Assembly: GCF_000143415.4 (NCBI RefSeq)
Contig: NW_003314271.1
Span: forward strand, 2,857,729-2,921,728
Source: Selaginella moellendorffii
Lineage: Eukaryota > Streptophyta > Lycopodiopsida > Selaginellales > Selaginellaceae
Direction: 5' to 3'
Length of the DNA stretch: 64,000 nt
The notes beneath the pieces were generated by a model that worked only from the letters and a program-made list of their open reading frames with translations, did no database searches and had not been told where the DNA came from. The position numbers and the translations under genes were made by a program. Shown piece after piece: positions 46,619-60,290 of this stretch (positions are counted from its first letter, which is position 1; each line of letters begins with the position of its first letter).

Positions 46619-49100
46619 TCAAGCATCCTCTTGCAAGTGGTGATGCACATCGTTTTGGCTGTCGAGCGGCATGTACTGTGCCATGATAGCTCTAATCTCC
46701 GAATCCATGTAAGACTACAGGAAAAGTTTCCAGTAGAGAACGTTAAGTTTTGCTGGATCAAGCAATCACGAATTGATATTACCCGGAGCCTGTATTTGTA
46801 AACAACGTAGCCAGCGATAGCGGCAGCTGAGAGTCCACCAAGAACAGTGAAGATGACAACCCAGCCAACTTTCGCGGTGGAGCCTTTCTTGCCTGGAAAG
46901 CGAAAGAAACCAATAAAATCAAGCCTGTGGAAACGTCCCAAGGAACTTACTTATGCAAGTATCGTGTTCTCGCATGTAAAGAAGATCACCGCTGCAAGAG
47001 CAGTCATAGCTACCGTACGTGTTCTTGCAAGTACAATCCGGGCACTGGCAGGCGACGCGCTCACGACATTCATCGATGTCTGGGGAGAGAATCACGGGAA
47101 ATTATATAAGAACGTTGAAAGCTTTTTGGTTTGTGCTCACCTTCGCAAGTGTTAAAACCGTCTCCCTTGAAACCGGCGGGGCACTGGCATCCTTTCAATT
47201 GTCTATCCTGCATGCGTAAACTTTGTTTGTAAAGAGTCCTGCTAGATAATTTTCTTACCGAGCATGCTGTATGAGTTACACCATTTCGAGTATGCTGCCA
47301 GCATCCTCCATTATTAAGTTTGCATCTCCCAGGTCCGAGAGCTAAACAACGCAGTACATTAGAACTATCACAGAGAAGATAGATTTCACAAGTACCTTCA
47401 CAGTGACTGTATCCATCTCCGCTGTACTGCACGCCCTGCACAATGGGACACTCGCACACTCTTCCACGGAAAGTATCCTGCAAAGACGAAAAAGCTGACT
47501 GCAAACAAGAATAAAATCTGATAACTTACTTTACATGCGGTGACGTTCGCGCTCTTGTCCTGCCAGCATCCCCCATTGTTCGTAAGGCATTCGTTTGTTT
47601 GCATATCTGAAAAAACCTTCAACGGAAGAGTCCTTGAATGATCGGAATCTACCTTCACTCAAACAGACGGCTGGCTCTGTAGTTTCTTGGAAACCCGAAC
47701 AAATAGCTTTCAGCACCGCGGCTTTATCCAGCTTGCCTGCACCAAAGATATATCAGTAAGACTCTCCAAGGACTCTAGTGATACCTCTATACTGCCTGTT
47801 ATTCACGATTAGTGTTGGTAAAATGGTAACGTCACCACGGCTGCCATGTCCCACCTGTGCTTCGAATGTAAGAGAAAATTATGCCTATTAGACACCACAA
47901 ACCTGAGCGTCTTGCTCGGATTTCAAAACAGCATTATCCTTGTCGTCGTTTGGATTCCCCATACAGTCGCGCACCTTGTGCACAGGAATATCTGGAAGAG
48001 GCCAACATTAGAAACAGTTTTCAGCTGAAATAAGTGAAGACAAGCAGGTTCTTACCCAAAGCCTTGAGAACGTCCTCCGCGCAAGCCTCATTGTACTTCA
48101 TCTCCTTCATAGGACACCGGATCTGGAAATCAGTAACGTAGTCCCACCATACCCACGGTTTCCTCTCCTCGGTAGCAACCTTGAAAACGCAGAGCTGCCT
48201 GAGATTCTCTACCACTACATCTTTTCCATCGTAGCCACGGTTAAAGTCTTGTTCTGGATCCGGCGCGCAGTATCGTCCATGATTGATGCACTGGGACTTG
48301 CACTGTTTACTCAAGATGAACGCTTGAGGACAGTACCAGGTAATGTAGTGAGGAGTGAACAGTGTGTAGCCACCTCGCTCAAGAATCTGTGCTGCTCCCT
48401 TGTAGTTCTTCACGAATTCCTTCTGTGCATCACACTTCGGTCCGCACTCGTCGTTGCTATTGGTCCAGAACTCGTATTCCACCCTGTCGTCCGGATGTGG
48501 AAGCGACTCCCTCCAGTCAAGGTTGATGTTCACCATCTCGTTGTCCGAGAGAGCCCTCTTGAGCTTATCCGCGAAACTTTTCTCGATCAAAGCCGAAGGG
48601 ATCGTGATGTTTTCCACGTACTCGGACGCCGCAGAGTCCTCCTCTGGAGAGTCCATGGTGATCAGAGGCTCGGATCTATCATCCGCAACCAGTACAGCAG
48701 CCGCTCCAGCGTTTTGTGCGTTCCAAACCTTCAAAGCGAAGTAACAATCTGGAGAGAACAAATTTAGTAGAATTGAGCAGCAAAATGGAAGAATCGTGGG
48801 CTCACCTCCTCGATCGACAAGCACCACGTTGGGAAGCCCACCGGATTTCCTCCTGAAAGTATCGGAATCACTGTACGGTTTGCATGCCATCCTCGAATCC
48901 TTCGGATAAGTCACAGTTCCAACCATAGTCCCACCATACTGTGGAACACCAAAATTCCCAATAGCGCTATCGTACGTGCCTTTGAGCGAATCTGGCGAGG
49001 TCACGCTGAGACTGTTCTTCTCCACCAGGAATTTTCCATGCACGTCTGGCGCTACTAGCAGCAGCAGTAGCAAAATTGAGAGAGTAGACCATGCATCCAT
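46619..49100 (-). CDS. VSR: Vacuolar sorting receptor (BP-80 family)
   Basis: Type I receptor that binds vacuolar sorting signals in the Golgi or ER and delivers cargo to the prevacuolar compartment. The start [18 protein letters not shown] is a signal peptide. The protease-associated domain follows ([46 protein letters not shown]). The central domain has [28 protein letters not shown] and [18 protein letters not shown]. Three EGF-like units come next ([27 protein letters not shown], and a calcium-type [11 protein letters not shown]). One membrane span ([20 protein letters not shown]) leads to a short tail with the sorting signal YMPL. All hallmarks of the family are present. Confidence 0.95.
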
Positions 49101-49656
49101 CCTTGATTCGCAGTGGAGCGAAATTTGGGCGAAATCCGTGCGGACGAAACACGCTACCGGTCGATACACGGCAGCAACAGCATCAAGACGAGCGAATTAC
49201 AGCCGCATTCCTGGACGCTCTCCTCGATCCTGGAAATCCAAATTTCAATCAAGAGAATGAAAAATCTAGCTCTGGCAGAAAGAGATTCCCGAAGGCGCCG
49301 CTCCCGCGGTGAGATCTTACCTTCCCAGAGATCCGCGGCTCCCCGCCGCTGCCACAGGCCTCGCCCCAAGCCCTAGAGGATGAGAACCCTAGCGATGGAA
49401 CAGCAAGCTTCATTGCCGCATAGCTTCAAAGGCTTTCTTTCAAAATCGTCGGTCTTACATTTGGAGTAAATTAACACTTACTGTCCACGTCATTGTTGAT
49501 CGGGCACCGTATATCCACGAGGAAAACGCACGGGCGCTATTCCGGATCAGAATGCTCTAGCAGATGAAGTGCCTCGTATGGCGCAAAGTCGTCGCTAGAA
49601 TATCCATGAGATGGGAATTCGTCAATGATGCGACACGAGAGCTAGAATTTAATCTA
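49101..49656. other. VSR promoter region
   Basis: Leader and promoter of the VSR gene, with CCCTAGAGG and AACCCTAGCG near 49370-49395. No gene supported. Confidence 0.45.
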
Positions 49657-49689
49657 AACTCTCTCTCTTAAAATCTTCCACGCGGCACC

Positions 49690-50213
49690 AGTTTATTCGT
49701 TGTGTTCCCGCGCAAAATTTTGCCCTACAATCCCGACGAAGAGCTTCTCTCCGCCAAGGCGAGGAGGCAAGCGATCGAGGCGCTGATCGTGCAGCCGATG
49801 AGGGGATTTCAGCGTCGATGCGGCATTGATCGCCACCGCGGGCTACAATGCGGAAGAGCTCAAGAAGCTGTGCAACGACTCGGCAGGTTTGCGCGCTATA
49901 GATAGGAACAATTTGGAAGCGCATGGGGGAAGCCTCCGCCAAGATCCATGGGGCCGATCTGGAAGATTTCATGGTAAATCTGGCAGATTTTGATCGAGAC
50001 GAGGCAAAATCTCTGTTTTGTCCAGGAGGCGCGCTTCAAAGGGTGCCTTCTGAGAAGAAATACCGAGAATCGGCTGGGATTCGATCTACGGGCCTACAAA
50101 TCTTCGCAATGAGATTGTATCCTTTTTCTACACAGGAAACTTTCCAGGTGGCTTATATCTATGTCTCGACTCTTGAGGTTAATTGTTTATTGCTTCCATC
50201 TTTCAGTACCTAG
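49690..50213 (+). pseudogene. Pseudogene copy of the degenerate AAA gene (5' part)
   Basis: Matches exons 1 and 2 of the gene at 52662-54030, but the ATG region (ATGGACGCTCTCGATGAA) is altered to a non-start, a deletion near the IVQPMR codons shifts frame, and an extra base string sits in the Leu-Cys-Lys region. It ends at the deletion junction near 50205 (TTTCAGTACCTAG). Confidence 0.8.
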
Positions 50214-50239
50214 GTAGTGGACGAACAAAATTTCGTGAC

Positions 50240-51023
50240 TTGGCAATAGGCACGCAAATTTGTCATAGAGCCGTCACGCATTGGAACACCTTCGATTGTT
50301 ATCGACGCTTGCAACTCTGGCTAAACGCTTCCCCAATTTCTCGCGCGCCGTCTCGAAGTGACGCTGGCAGATTTCAGCAGTGCTCAACCTGAAAGAAACA
50401 CACAGGAGTTTTCCCATCAACTTCCAAGAAGCAAAACCAGGGAACTCACGAGCTCGGAGAGATGACTCCCGCTCAAGCCTTTGAGCTGAGCTGATTTTGC
50501 GAGCTTGGCCAGATCAACTCCGGCTGCCAAAAGCCTCTTAAGCGTGAGAAGGCTTTCCTTCGTCCAGGACGGCTTGGCCACCATGTCCGAATACCTCTTC
50601 CCGATGAAGAGGCTCGCGTGTCCACAGTGAAAGCTCCACTGCCTCAATCCTTGACAAGCACATAGAGCAAAAAAGGTTAGATACAAACTCTAATTGGTAT
50701 AGAGTAGAGAAGTCCTGTTCGACAATCACATCATTCAACTCTTGCAAACCGTCCATCTCCACCAAAAATCGGTTCACAACACGATCAGTTCCTCGTTTTG
50801 AACATAAAGAATCCTCCTGGATAAACGTTTGCTTGAGCGTCGGAACAAACGAAACTGGAGGCTTACCTCATCAAGGCAGATAACACAAAGGCCTAAAGAG
50901 TGTTCTTCGCTGTCTTGTACTTGCCTAATAGCTCAGGCCCTTGAAATCTCGAGCTAGCACGGCATCTTTACCTTGGCACACCACTGCCTTTGCAATCAGT
51001 GTCTTGCCACAGCCAGGAGGCAT
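50240..51023 (-). pseudogene. Pseudogene copy of the NVL-type AAA gene (3' part), with a micro-inversion
   Basis: Minus-strand copy of the last exons of the gene at 54223-56695. An 86-bp block (50551-50636) is inverted relative to its source (54552-54637), and the exons around the D2 Walker B region are shortened. It cannot encode a working ATPase. Confidence 0.85.
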
Positions 51024-52320
51024 AGGTCGCACCCACCATTAAATTGCTAGTAAATTTAATTGGTAATATGCTAATTATAATAATATGAACTTCACTCCAC
51101 CAATGGTTTAGACCCATATTTATATATAGCAATGGATGGACCCAAATTGATTGAAGATAGTCTCTGAAAAGTACTTAGTATTAGGAATTGTGATTTGTTC
51201 TTATCTCTTGATTTAAACCTATATTATCTTTTTACCAGATTGAAGATTTATAATTATTTACCTATTTTTCCTTTGATCTTCATTGCATTTCAATTAAAGA
51301 GTATATGATTGGAAGTTGTAGTTAATACATCATTGTTGTCATTTGTCAATTGTTTTAATCACACCCGCAAAATAAAAAACACTAAAAATAAGAAAAGATA
51401 TATAATCAATGCTAAAGATAGCAAAACATCAAAAATTAAAATGAATCATGCCACACAACACTAAAAGCTTGATTTGAAGAGAATTCATTGAATAGGAAGA
51501 CAATGTTTACAAGCTTGAGTGATAAAGAATTTAATTATTTTGATGATAATTTTGGAGATAAGTTAAAAATTTCAAGGTAAATGTCAATCCTTTAATTTAC
51601 CATATAATTCTTTTACTTTGTCTTTTGCTCTTTCTTATCCTTTTTTTTTATCTCCCAACCTTTCCTGCAAATTTATAATATTTCTTTTTCATTTGCAGCA
51701 TTTTCTTCTTCTATTATGTTAATCAATTTTGTCTTTTGTGATTCCTATTCTTAATTTAATGTTGAATTGTGTACTTTATAAATAATAAAAAATAAAAATT
51801 TAAAAAATCAATTGAGATTCAAATATAAAGGAAAAGAATTCATAAACAAAAATGCACCCCCTTTCCTTAAGGGTCTTTAGATTTTAAACTCTACAAAAGG
51901 TCATTCAATTCAATATTACTTAAACTTTTAACCTTAGATATCTAAAAGATTACATTTTCCTCATATTAATTTAAATGTAAGGTGTGTTTAAATTGAGAGT
52001 CTTGCTTTTATTTTGTTGGTGAAGTTTTTGAATTTTTTTTTCTTAAATGTTGAATTATGTGTTGAACAAGCTGAATAATGTAAATAATTTTACTTATCTT
52101 GTATTGCCCAAAATACTTTATAAGAAGATATTCTCCATTATTTAGCATTTTTTTAGATATAGTCTTTTATAATAAGAATCCTCCTTCTTATTTCCCTATT
52201 TATGCTTGACAATGCTAATTTTCTTATTTTTTCCTCAAATCTTTTCTTATTTTCTTCAGACAATAGCGTTACTTATCATTCTCACTGTTTCATCTTTTAA
52301 AAGGGAAGGCATGTAATATT

Positions 52321-52373
<53 letters not shown>

Positions 52374-52404
52374 GTATATATGTATATATATATGTATATA
52401 TGTA

Positions 52405-52447
<43 letters not shown>

Positions 52448-52574
52448 ATATATATATGTATATATGTATATATATGTATATATATATATATGTATATATA
52501 TATGTATATATGTATATATATATGTATATATATATATGTATGTATGTGTATGTATATGTATATCTGTGTGTGTA
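51024..52574. other. AT-rich DNA with microsatellites
   Basis: Strongly AT-rich compared with its flanks, with no credible gene on either strand. It separates the duplicated segment from its source and ends in the CA/TA microsatellite. It may be an insertion or a relic of a mobile element. Confidence 0.6.
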
Positions 52575-52575
52575 A
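52320..52575. repeat. (CA)n-(TA)n-(TATG)n microsatellite
   Basis: About 20 bp of CA repeats pass into about 230 bp of TA and TATATG repeats, then TATG/TGTG. Translation gives Tyr-Ile-Cys-Met repeats that are not protein. Confidence 0.97.
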
Positions 52576-52661
52576 CTCTTCTATTTAAAATCTTCCACGC
52601 GGCATCGTTCTATTCGTTGTTGCGAGGCATTCCCGCTCAAAATTTTGCCCTTGTTTTCGAC

Positions 52662-54030
52662 ATGGACGCTCTCGATGAAGAGCTTCTCTCCGCCAAGGCG
52701 AGGGGGCAAGTGATCGAGGCGCTGATCGTGCAGCCGATGAGGATTTCGCCGGATTTCAGCGTCGATGCGGCAGTGATCGCCACCGCGGGCTACAATGCGG
52801 AAGAGCTCAAGAAGCTGTGCAAGGAGGCAGGTTTGCGTGCTGTAGCTAGGAACGTTGGAGCGCATATGGAAGCGCATGGGGGCAGCCTCCGCCAGAGGTT
52901 CCATGAGGCCGATCTGCAACTCATGTTCGTGAGGACCGAAGATTTCATGGTAAGTCGGCTGATTTTGATTGAGATGAGCAATCTTTACTCGAAATCTTTC
53001 GATCTTTGGGCAAAATCACGAAGTTTTTCTCTGTTTTCTACAGGAGGCGCTTCCAAGGGTGCCTCGTTCGTCCAGAGAGGTTGGATTCGAAGGAATACCG
53101 ACAATCGGCTGGGATTTGGTCTACGCGCCTACAAATCTTCGCAGCGAGATCACATCCTTTCTCACTGGAACTTTCGAGGTGACTTATCTGTGTCTCGACT
53201 CTTGAGGTTAATGGTTTGTTGCAGTCGGGCTATTTGCTTCTTTGTGGTCCATCTGGCTGCGGGAAAAGAACGGTGACCAAAGCTGCTTGCCATGAAGCTC
53301 GCCTCAACTTCATCTATGTGGAGGTTCTTTTCAGTTCTTTCCGTCCTTGTTTTCTTCGCTCTTGTTTTCCAGGGACGACGACTCATGATGCGAGGACCGG
53401 ACTCGATCAAAAAGCTGTTTAGCCTGGCAAAGGCAGCAGAACCGACACTCGTGTATTTCGATGAGACCGAAGAGCTGATCGCAGAGAAGGACTGGGACAA
53501 GTTGGTTGAAGTGGTGAAAACGCTCTCGGCGAGTGATCACGTCCGTGTCATAATGGCTGCGAAAAAGTGAGCTCTAGCTCTCAGACAATGCTTGTTCTAG
53601 CTTCTAACACTCTAAACTTACTTGGCTTCGACTAAACTAGGCAGGCCGAGGAGCTCCAGGACGCCACGAAAACGCTGGAGTTCCAGCTGCCTGAAGAGAC
53701 TGGCAGGGAAGTCATGCTGCGGACTCTCTTGACCAACAAATCTGTTGCCGACGACGTGGACTTCCAGCGAATTGCAGAGCTGACCGAGAAGTTGACATAT
53801 GCGGACTTGAGGAGGCTGGTACGTTAACTGTGCTCGTCCTCTGATTTATGAAAGCTTTTACGAAACCTTTCGTTGTGCAGACCAGCGACGCCTCGGAAAT
53901 ATGCCTAAGGGAATTTCAAGCTCAGAAACAACTCGGGACAGGAGGCCCAGGGCGTCCCATGCTCCAGCACAAGCACTTCATGCAGGCCCTTCTTCGAGAC
54001 CTGCCAGTAGATTGGTTTCTCATCCAGTGA
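52662..54030 (+). CDS. Degenerate AAA-family protein (truncated NVL/CDC48-like paralogue)
   Basis: Six exons join in frame to 347 residues. The first 95 residues resemble the C-terminal lid of a first AAA domain ([20 protein letters not shown], then EDFMEALPRVP). The inter-domain phrase [13 protein letters not shown] corresponds to the usual IPNVTWEDVGG. The second domain starts [16 protein letters not shown]: Walker A Lys is kept (residue 155) though the consensus GPPGCGKT is altered. Walker B is LVYFDE (Asp204, Glu205). The sensor-1 Asn is replaced (VIMAAKK) and the GRxD/arginine-finger stretch is absent. It could bind ATP but probably does not hydrolyse it efficiently. It converges on the intact NVL-type gene. 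A missing first domain could reflect an annotation limit or true truncation. Confidence 0.65.
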
Positions 54031-54222
54031 AGATGGTAAGCTGTGACGAATTGCGAGCGACACAAACTGATGCCTTGGCTGGTTATGCAGGACCGATTGG
54101 TAGTTTAGCAGCGATCGGCTCGCTCAAAAGAAATGTAAATTCAACGAGACAATGCACGGCCAGCGTTACAAAAATCTTTTCAGTACCTAGTGGCCGAAAA
54201 AAAATTTGAGACTCGCTATTGG

Positions 54223-56695
<2,473 letters not shown>

Positions 56696-56740
56696 CGCAT
56701 AAACCCTAAACCTAGGCCCGCCAAGATGAAAATTTGAGCG

Positions 56741-58531
56741 TTACTCATCGACAAAGTAAACATACGAAGATTTCGCCGCGCGCGACGAGAATTTCGCTGG
56801 ATCTTCCAACTTGCATGGAAGATCTCGCGGTTTCTCTGTCGCTTGGTTCGTTTGCCGAGCATTTGACTCGATCTTTTCGCGCTGCTGCTGCCTTGATGGC
56901 GTGCAATCCAGAGGACCGGAGAGATTAACGATCTCTGGCGGGATTTGCCACACTGCTCGAGCGATCTCCTCGGCGAGATCCGCCATCACCGTCTCTGCAA
57001 TGCCATACTCGTAGCGATCATCGTTGACAACCCCGTTTGCGTTTGTATAGATCGTTGCAGCCAGGAAGAAGCTCCTCCCGGTTTCTACGTCGACGACATA
57101 GCTGCGAGAGAAGGATTGCACGAACTAGGAAAACCATCGCAAGAGCTGCTTACGCGTTCTCGGTTGTGAAGCCAAATGCCTGGCCAACTTTGTTGTATAT
57201 GCGCAGAGCTCCTTTGTTGCGCACCCGGCATAGCCCCGGCAAGAACAGCTGCAAGGAAATCTTTTACGATGAGACGATCAAACTAGATAAGATGGTTCTT
57301 CACCTTGCAAAAATCGTCCGGGTAGTGATAGTACTGAGGATTGGAGGACTCGGCTGGACACTGAGACATTGCTTCCATTAGCAGCTTTAATGTTTCCTCG
57401 TCCAGATCGAGAGGAGAATTATCTAACTTCATCCATACAGCAGCCAAAGCGTGAGCGATATATAAACTGATTTTACAAACGCAAACTTACGTCGATGTCC
57501 GGTCGGGTGACTTTGATCAAGAGGTTTTGGAGATCGAGAAGGCTGATGCAGTTCTTCTCGGAGAAATCCATGGGCTCGTTCACCTGGCAAGTCATTTCTT
57601 AGAAGAGTTTTCCGATCGGAAAGAAGAGAATGGATGAATAGTTACCAAGCTTCCATCTGCGATGTAAGCGTTCCCTACTTGCAGTCCCTGCGAGGGAGTG
57701 TTTCCTGGCAGAGTTAGACCACTCCGTTTCGGAGGAACAGCAGCGCGCTCTTCGAATCCAACCGGTCTGCAAGTAATGTTCATGCCACTGGACGACGAGA
57801 ACTTTCCTGCGAGGTGATGGCGAAGCCTTGCGCTGGGAAGATTTGCGTGCCACCTGCAGTGTATCCGAAAGTTGATTGTGTGTGTTTTTTTTTCTTTTGT
57901 CATGCTGCTGCTTGAAAACGCTCACATTGTCTCGTTCAGCCAGCGGTGGCCAACAAAATCATACAGCCGATTGAAAGCTCGATTGTCCGAGACCTGTCAA
58001 CAACACATTTATATGAGAAGGATGTAGAAAAATCCAAAGAAACGAATACCAGGAAAAGCTTTCGAAGTTCATGAGCAACAGTGATCCTTTGGCCATCCAG
58101 ATTGCTCGCATCATAATGCTCCAAAAGTCCTCCTTCATTTAAAGGATAAAACTGGAGAGCACTAGAACAGGAAATCCCAGGTCCTGTGGAAACTCAACAA
58201 AAAAAGTTTCAACCGCTAACAAGAAAGAGTATGGCGAACCCATAGTCTCCCTGACGCGTCCGAGTTTTAGCAATGCTGCTATCACTCCACAGAATTTTAT
58301 AGCACTGCAAAACATCCAGTTAAACAAGATCTCACAATAAGAAAACAAGAACTTATACCTGGCTGGATAGAAATACTCGGATCCAGCACGGAATCCATGG
58401 CGAACAAGGCAGGGAGTGCCGATCTCGTCCTCGGCAACCTCGGAAAATTGTACCTGGAATCGGAAATCAGCCGCATTGTCCACAATCGACCCGAATTTCT
58501 CTGGGCGCGCTCTGAGTAGGCTCTCAATCAT
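56741..58531 (-). CDS. Serine beta-lactamase-like hydrolase
   Basis: About nine exons with GT..AG introns join in frame to roughly 430 residues. The nucleophile motif SxxK is SAIK (residues 58-61) in YFYPASAIKFCGVIAALLKL. The second motif is VSDNRAFNRLYDFVG (SDN), and the third KxG motif is IYNKVGQAFGFTTENAYVV. These three in order define the class A beta-lactamase / D-Ala-D-Ala peptidase fold. The C-terminal region (FFLAATIYTNANGVV) fits the last strand, and a basic tail of about 60 residues follows. The omega-loop Glu was not identified, so true lactamase activity is not claimed. There is no obvious transit peptide or signal peptide. A telo-box lies at 58533-58542, touching the start. Confidence 0.8.
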
Positions 58532-58639
58532 TTAAACCCTAAATATCGTAATAAACTTACTGAGTCTCGGCCAGGGCGGGCAAAGGCTGCGTGCGTGTGT
58601 TCTCACCGTTCACTCAGCCACTAAAGGAAAAAAGATTTG

Positions 58640-58711
58640 CGCCGTTGCCGGGGATCGAACCCGGGTCGTCCGCGTGACAGGCGGAAATACTCACCACTAT
58701 ACTACAACGAC
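58640..58711 (-). tRNA. tRNA-Asp(GTC)
   Basis: The minus strand reads GTCGTTGTAGTATAGTGG at the 5' end, anticodon GTC in the CTGTCAC loop, T-arm GGTTCGATCCC, and an acceptor ending CAACGGC with discriminator G. The stems pair and no intron is present; it matches plant nuclear tRNA-Asp. Confidence 0.95.
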
Positions 58712-59203
58712 ATCACATTATAAATTTAATTATTACCTAGTTTAATGATTTTTGGAGCTTAATTTAGATTAACACATAACCATTAAAATCAGCAGAAAAA
58801 TCAAGAATATGCTCCTACCAATCATGAGTTTGGCGGGCTTGAAATGACTTTAAATCTAGTCACAGGAACCACCACACTATCAACTACCAGTTCCATACAA
58901 CAAAAATATAAAAGAAAATCTCTAGCATGGTGCTCGACATCGATGACCCTCAACAACAAACGTTCATTGAATTGGACGATGGAAACAAACGTGATTAAAT
59001 CACTCTATATTCATCTATCGTGCCATGCCTGTTATAGTGCCACGTAGGCTGCTATAACAAATACGAGAGCGCGATCCATTGCTTTCTTCGGTAGGGTTCT
59101 TCGCTTCCTCCGTCAGAAACTCCATCTGGTCTTGCGGTTGTCTAGCGATTCCTGCAGAAATCTCATCGTTCTTGACAGAAATTTTTGCTGGATTTGTTTC
59201 CCC
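58712..59203. other. Region between tRNA-Asp and the first RRQGSSG gene
   Basis: AT-rich at first, then a leader to the small gene. Its last 150 bp resemble the region upstream of the third copy (AGAAACTC and TTGACA words shared), so the repeat unit includes upstream sequence. No other gene supported. Confidence 0.5.
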
Positions 59204-59542
59204 ATGGCGACACTCAAGAGAGGCGTCTCGTTTCGGAGGCAGGGATCTTCGGGATTGAGCTGGGCGGAGAACTGGACGTTTACAGAGGAGGGGATGTTCC
59301 ACAATCAATCCAAAGCTGCAATTGCGAGGGGCGATCAGATGATCACAAATCGTGAGCATCCTGCCACGCTTGGTCGCAGCGCTAGCACTGGCCACGGGGG
59401 AGGATCGATGAAGCATCTCCAATTTCGCAGCGCGGACGCGATGGTGGATTGCGATGGCGCTGGAGGCCAGAAATCGCGATCCCGGAGCATTCTTGGCTGG
59501 CTCAAGGGAAGAATTTATTCGAGAAAGGCATCTAAATCGTAG
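59204..59542 (+). CDS. Small RRQGSSG-motif protein, copy 1
   Basis: Intronless, 112 residues. It starts MATLKRGVSFRRQGSSGLSW, matching the short plant-wide family with SxRRQGSSGxxW at the N-terminus. The middle is Gly/Ser-rich and disordered; the end is SILGWLKGRIYSRKASKS, a basic amphipathic tail that could bind membrane. No signal peptide. The function is not established; related flowering-plant proteins are small, hormone- or stress-responsive proteins in my recollection, not certain. A tRNA-Ser lies 82 bp downstream on the other strand. Confidence 0.8.
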   Translation: MATLKRGVSFRRQGSSGLSWAENWTFTEEGMFHNQSKAAIARGDQMITNREHPATLGRSASTGHGGGSMKHLQFRSADAMVDCDGAGGQKSRSRSILGWLKGRIYSRKASKS

Positions 59543-59623
59543 AACACATTGAGGGAACGTTAGAATCAAAAAGATGAAAAAATTTAGCAGATCGGAGAAA
59601 TACAAAGCAGAAAAAATGAAAAT

Positions 59624-59705
59624 CGTGGATGGCAGGATTCGAACCTGCGCGGGCAAAGCCCACATGATTTCGAGTCATGCCCGATAACCACTCCGGCACA
59701 TCCAC
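59624..59705 (-). tRNA. tRNA-Ser(CGA), copy 1
   Basis: Minus strand GTGGATGTGCCGGAGTGG at the 5' end, anticodon CGA in ACTCGAAA, a long variable arm (GTGGGCTTTGCCCGC) that marks class II tRNA-Ser, T-loop GGTTCGAATCC and acceptor ATCCAC. All stems pair over 82 nt. Confidence 0.95.
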
Positions 59706-59807
59706 AACTTGCAGTCAACTTCATGCACAAACACATTTTACTCCCACTAGGTTAACTTTACGAACATATCGAATATACTTTCATTGACCGTCAATACATG
59801 GTTTTGG

Positions 59808-59814
59808 TATAAAA
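59808..59814 (+). promoter_or_regulatory. TATA box of RRQGSSG gene copy 2
   Basis: GGTATAAAAG lies about 130 bp upstream of the start of copy 2. A W-box-like TTGACC (59784-59789) lies just before it, hinting at WRKY control. Confidence 0.6.
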
Positions 59815-59942
59815 GAAGACAAGATCATTGTTTCATTGTACTCATGGTTTTCCGGTCTCTCTCCCTAGCTTGATCTTAGTTCGATCTCATCAATATCTAC
59901 ATTGTATTAGGATTCTCGTGGCTATTTTGCTTTGGGTCTTCC

Positions 59943-60290
59943 ATGGCGACGCTCAAGCGAGGGGTGTCTTTCCGGAGGCAAGGATCGTCGGGGTTGAGCT
60001 GGGCCGAGAACTGGGCATTCACGGAGGAAGGGATGTTCCAGACGTCTCGGGGGCTGGGATCCGGGGCACAAGGCGGCGAGATCATCTATCACGAGACCTC
60101 GTCTCATCCCTCCACTCTCAACCACAGCTCGTCCGGCACTGGAGGAGGATCTCATGGGGCCGGAGGAGCATCGGCGGCGTTGGGATCGCCAGGGGACTTC
60201 GATGGTGGCGCCACCGATCTCCACCAGAGATCTCATCACGGTGTTCTTGGCTGGATCAAGGGGAGGATGAGAAAGGCCTCTAGAACTTAG
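59943..60290 (+). CDS. Small RRQGSSG-motif protein, copy 2
   Basis: Intronless, 115 residues. The first 30 residues are almost identical to copy 1 (MATLKRGVSFRRQGSSGLSW, then AENWAFTEEGMF). The middle differs and is Gly/Ser/His-rich. The end is VLGWIKGRMRKASRT, again a GW(I/L)KGR basic tail. Its TATA box is clear. It lies about 400 bp after copy 1 with tRNA-Ser copy 1 between them. Confidence 0.82.
   Translation: MATLKRGVSFRRQGSSGLSWAENWAFTEEGMFQTSRGLGSGAQGGEIIYHETSSHPSTLNHSSSGTGGGSHGAGGASAALGSPGDFDGGATDLHQRSHHGVLGWIKGRMRKASRT

Larger units (their letters stand above)
49657..51023. repeat. Rearranged segmental duplication of the AAA gene pair
   Basis: This 1.37-kb segment is a direct-orientation copy of 52575-55136. 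Its left part matches 52575 to about 53220 (for example TTTTGCCC, GAAGAGCTTCTCTCCGCC, ATCGTGCAGCCGATGAGG). Its right part matches about 54180-55136. About 1 kb between them is missing. The right end stops within the Walker A exon of the NVL-type gene (CCACAGCCAGGAGGC), after which AT-rich DNA starts. Many small indels break all frames. Confidence 0.88.

Noticed and set aside
52372-52588. Long frames of Tyr, Ile, Met and Cys across the TA/TATG repeat
   Set aside because: They are translations of a microsatellite in several frames; the real gene starts at the later ATG at 52662.
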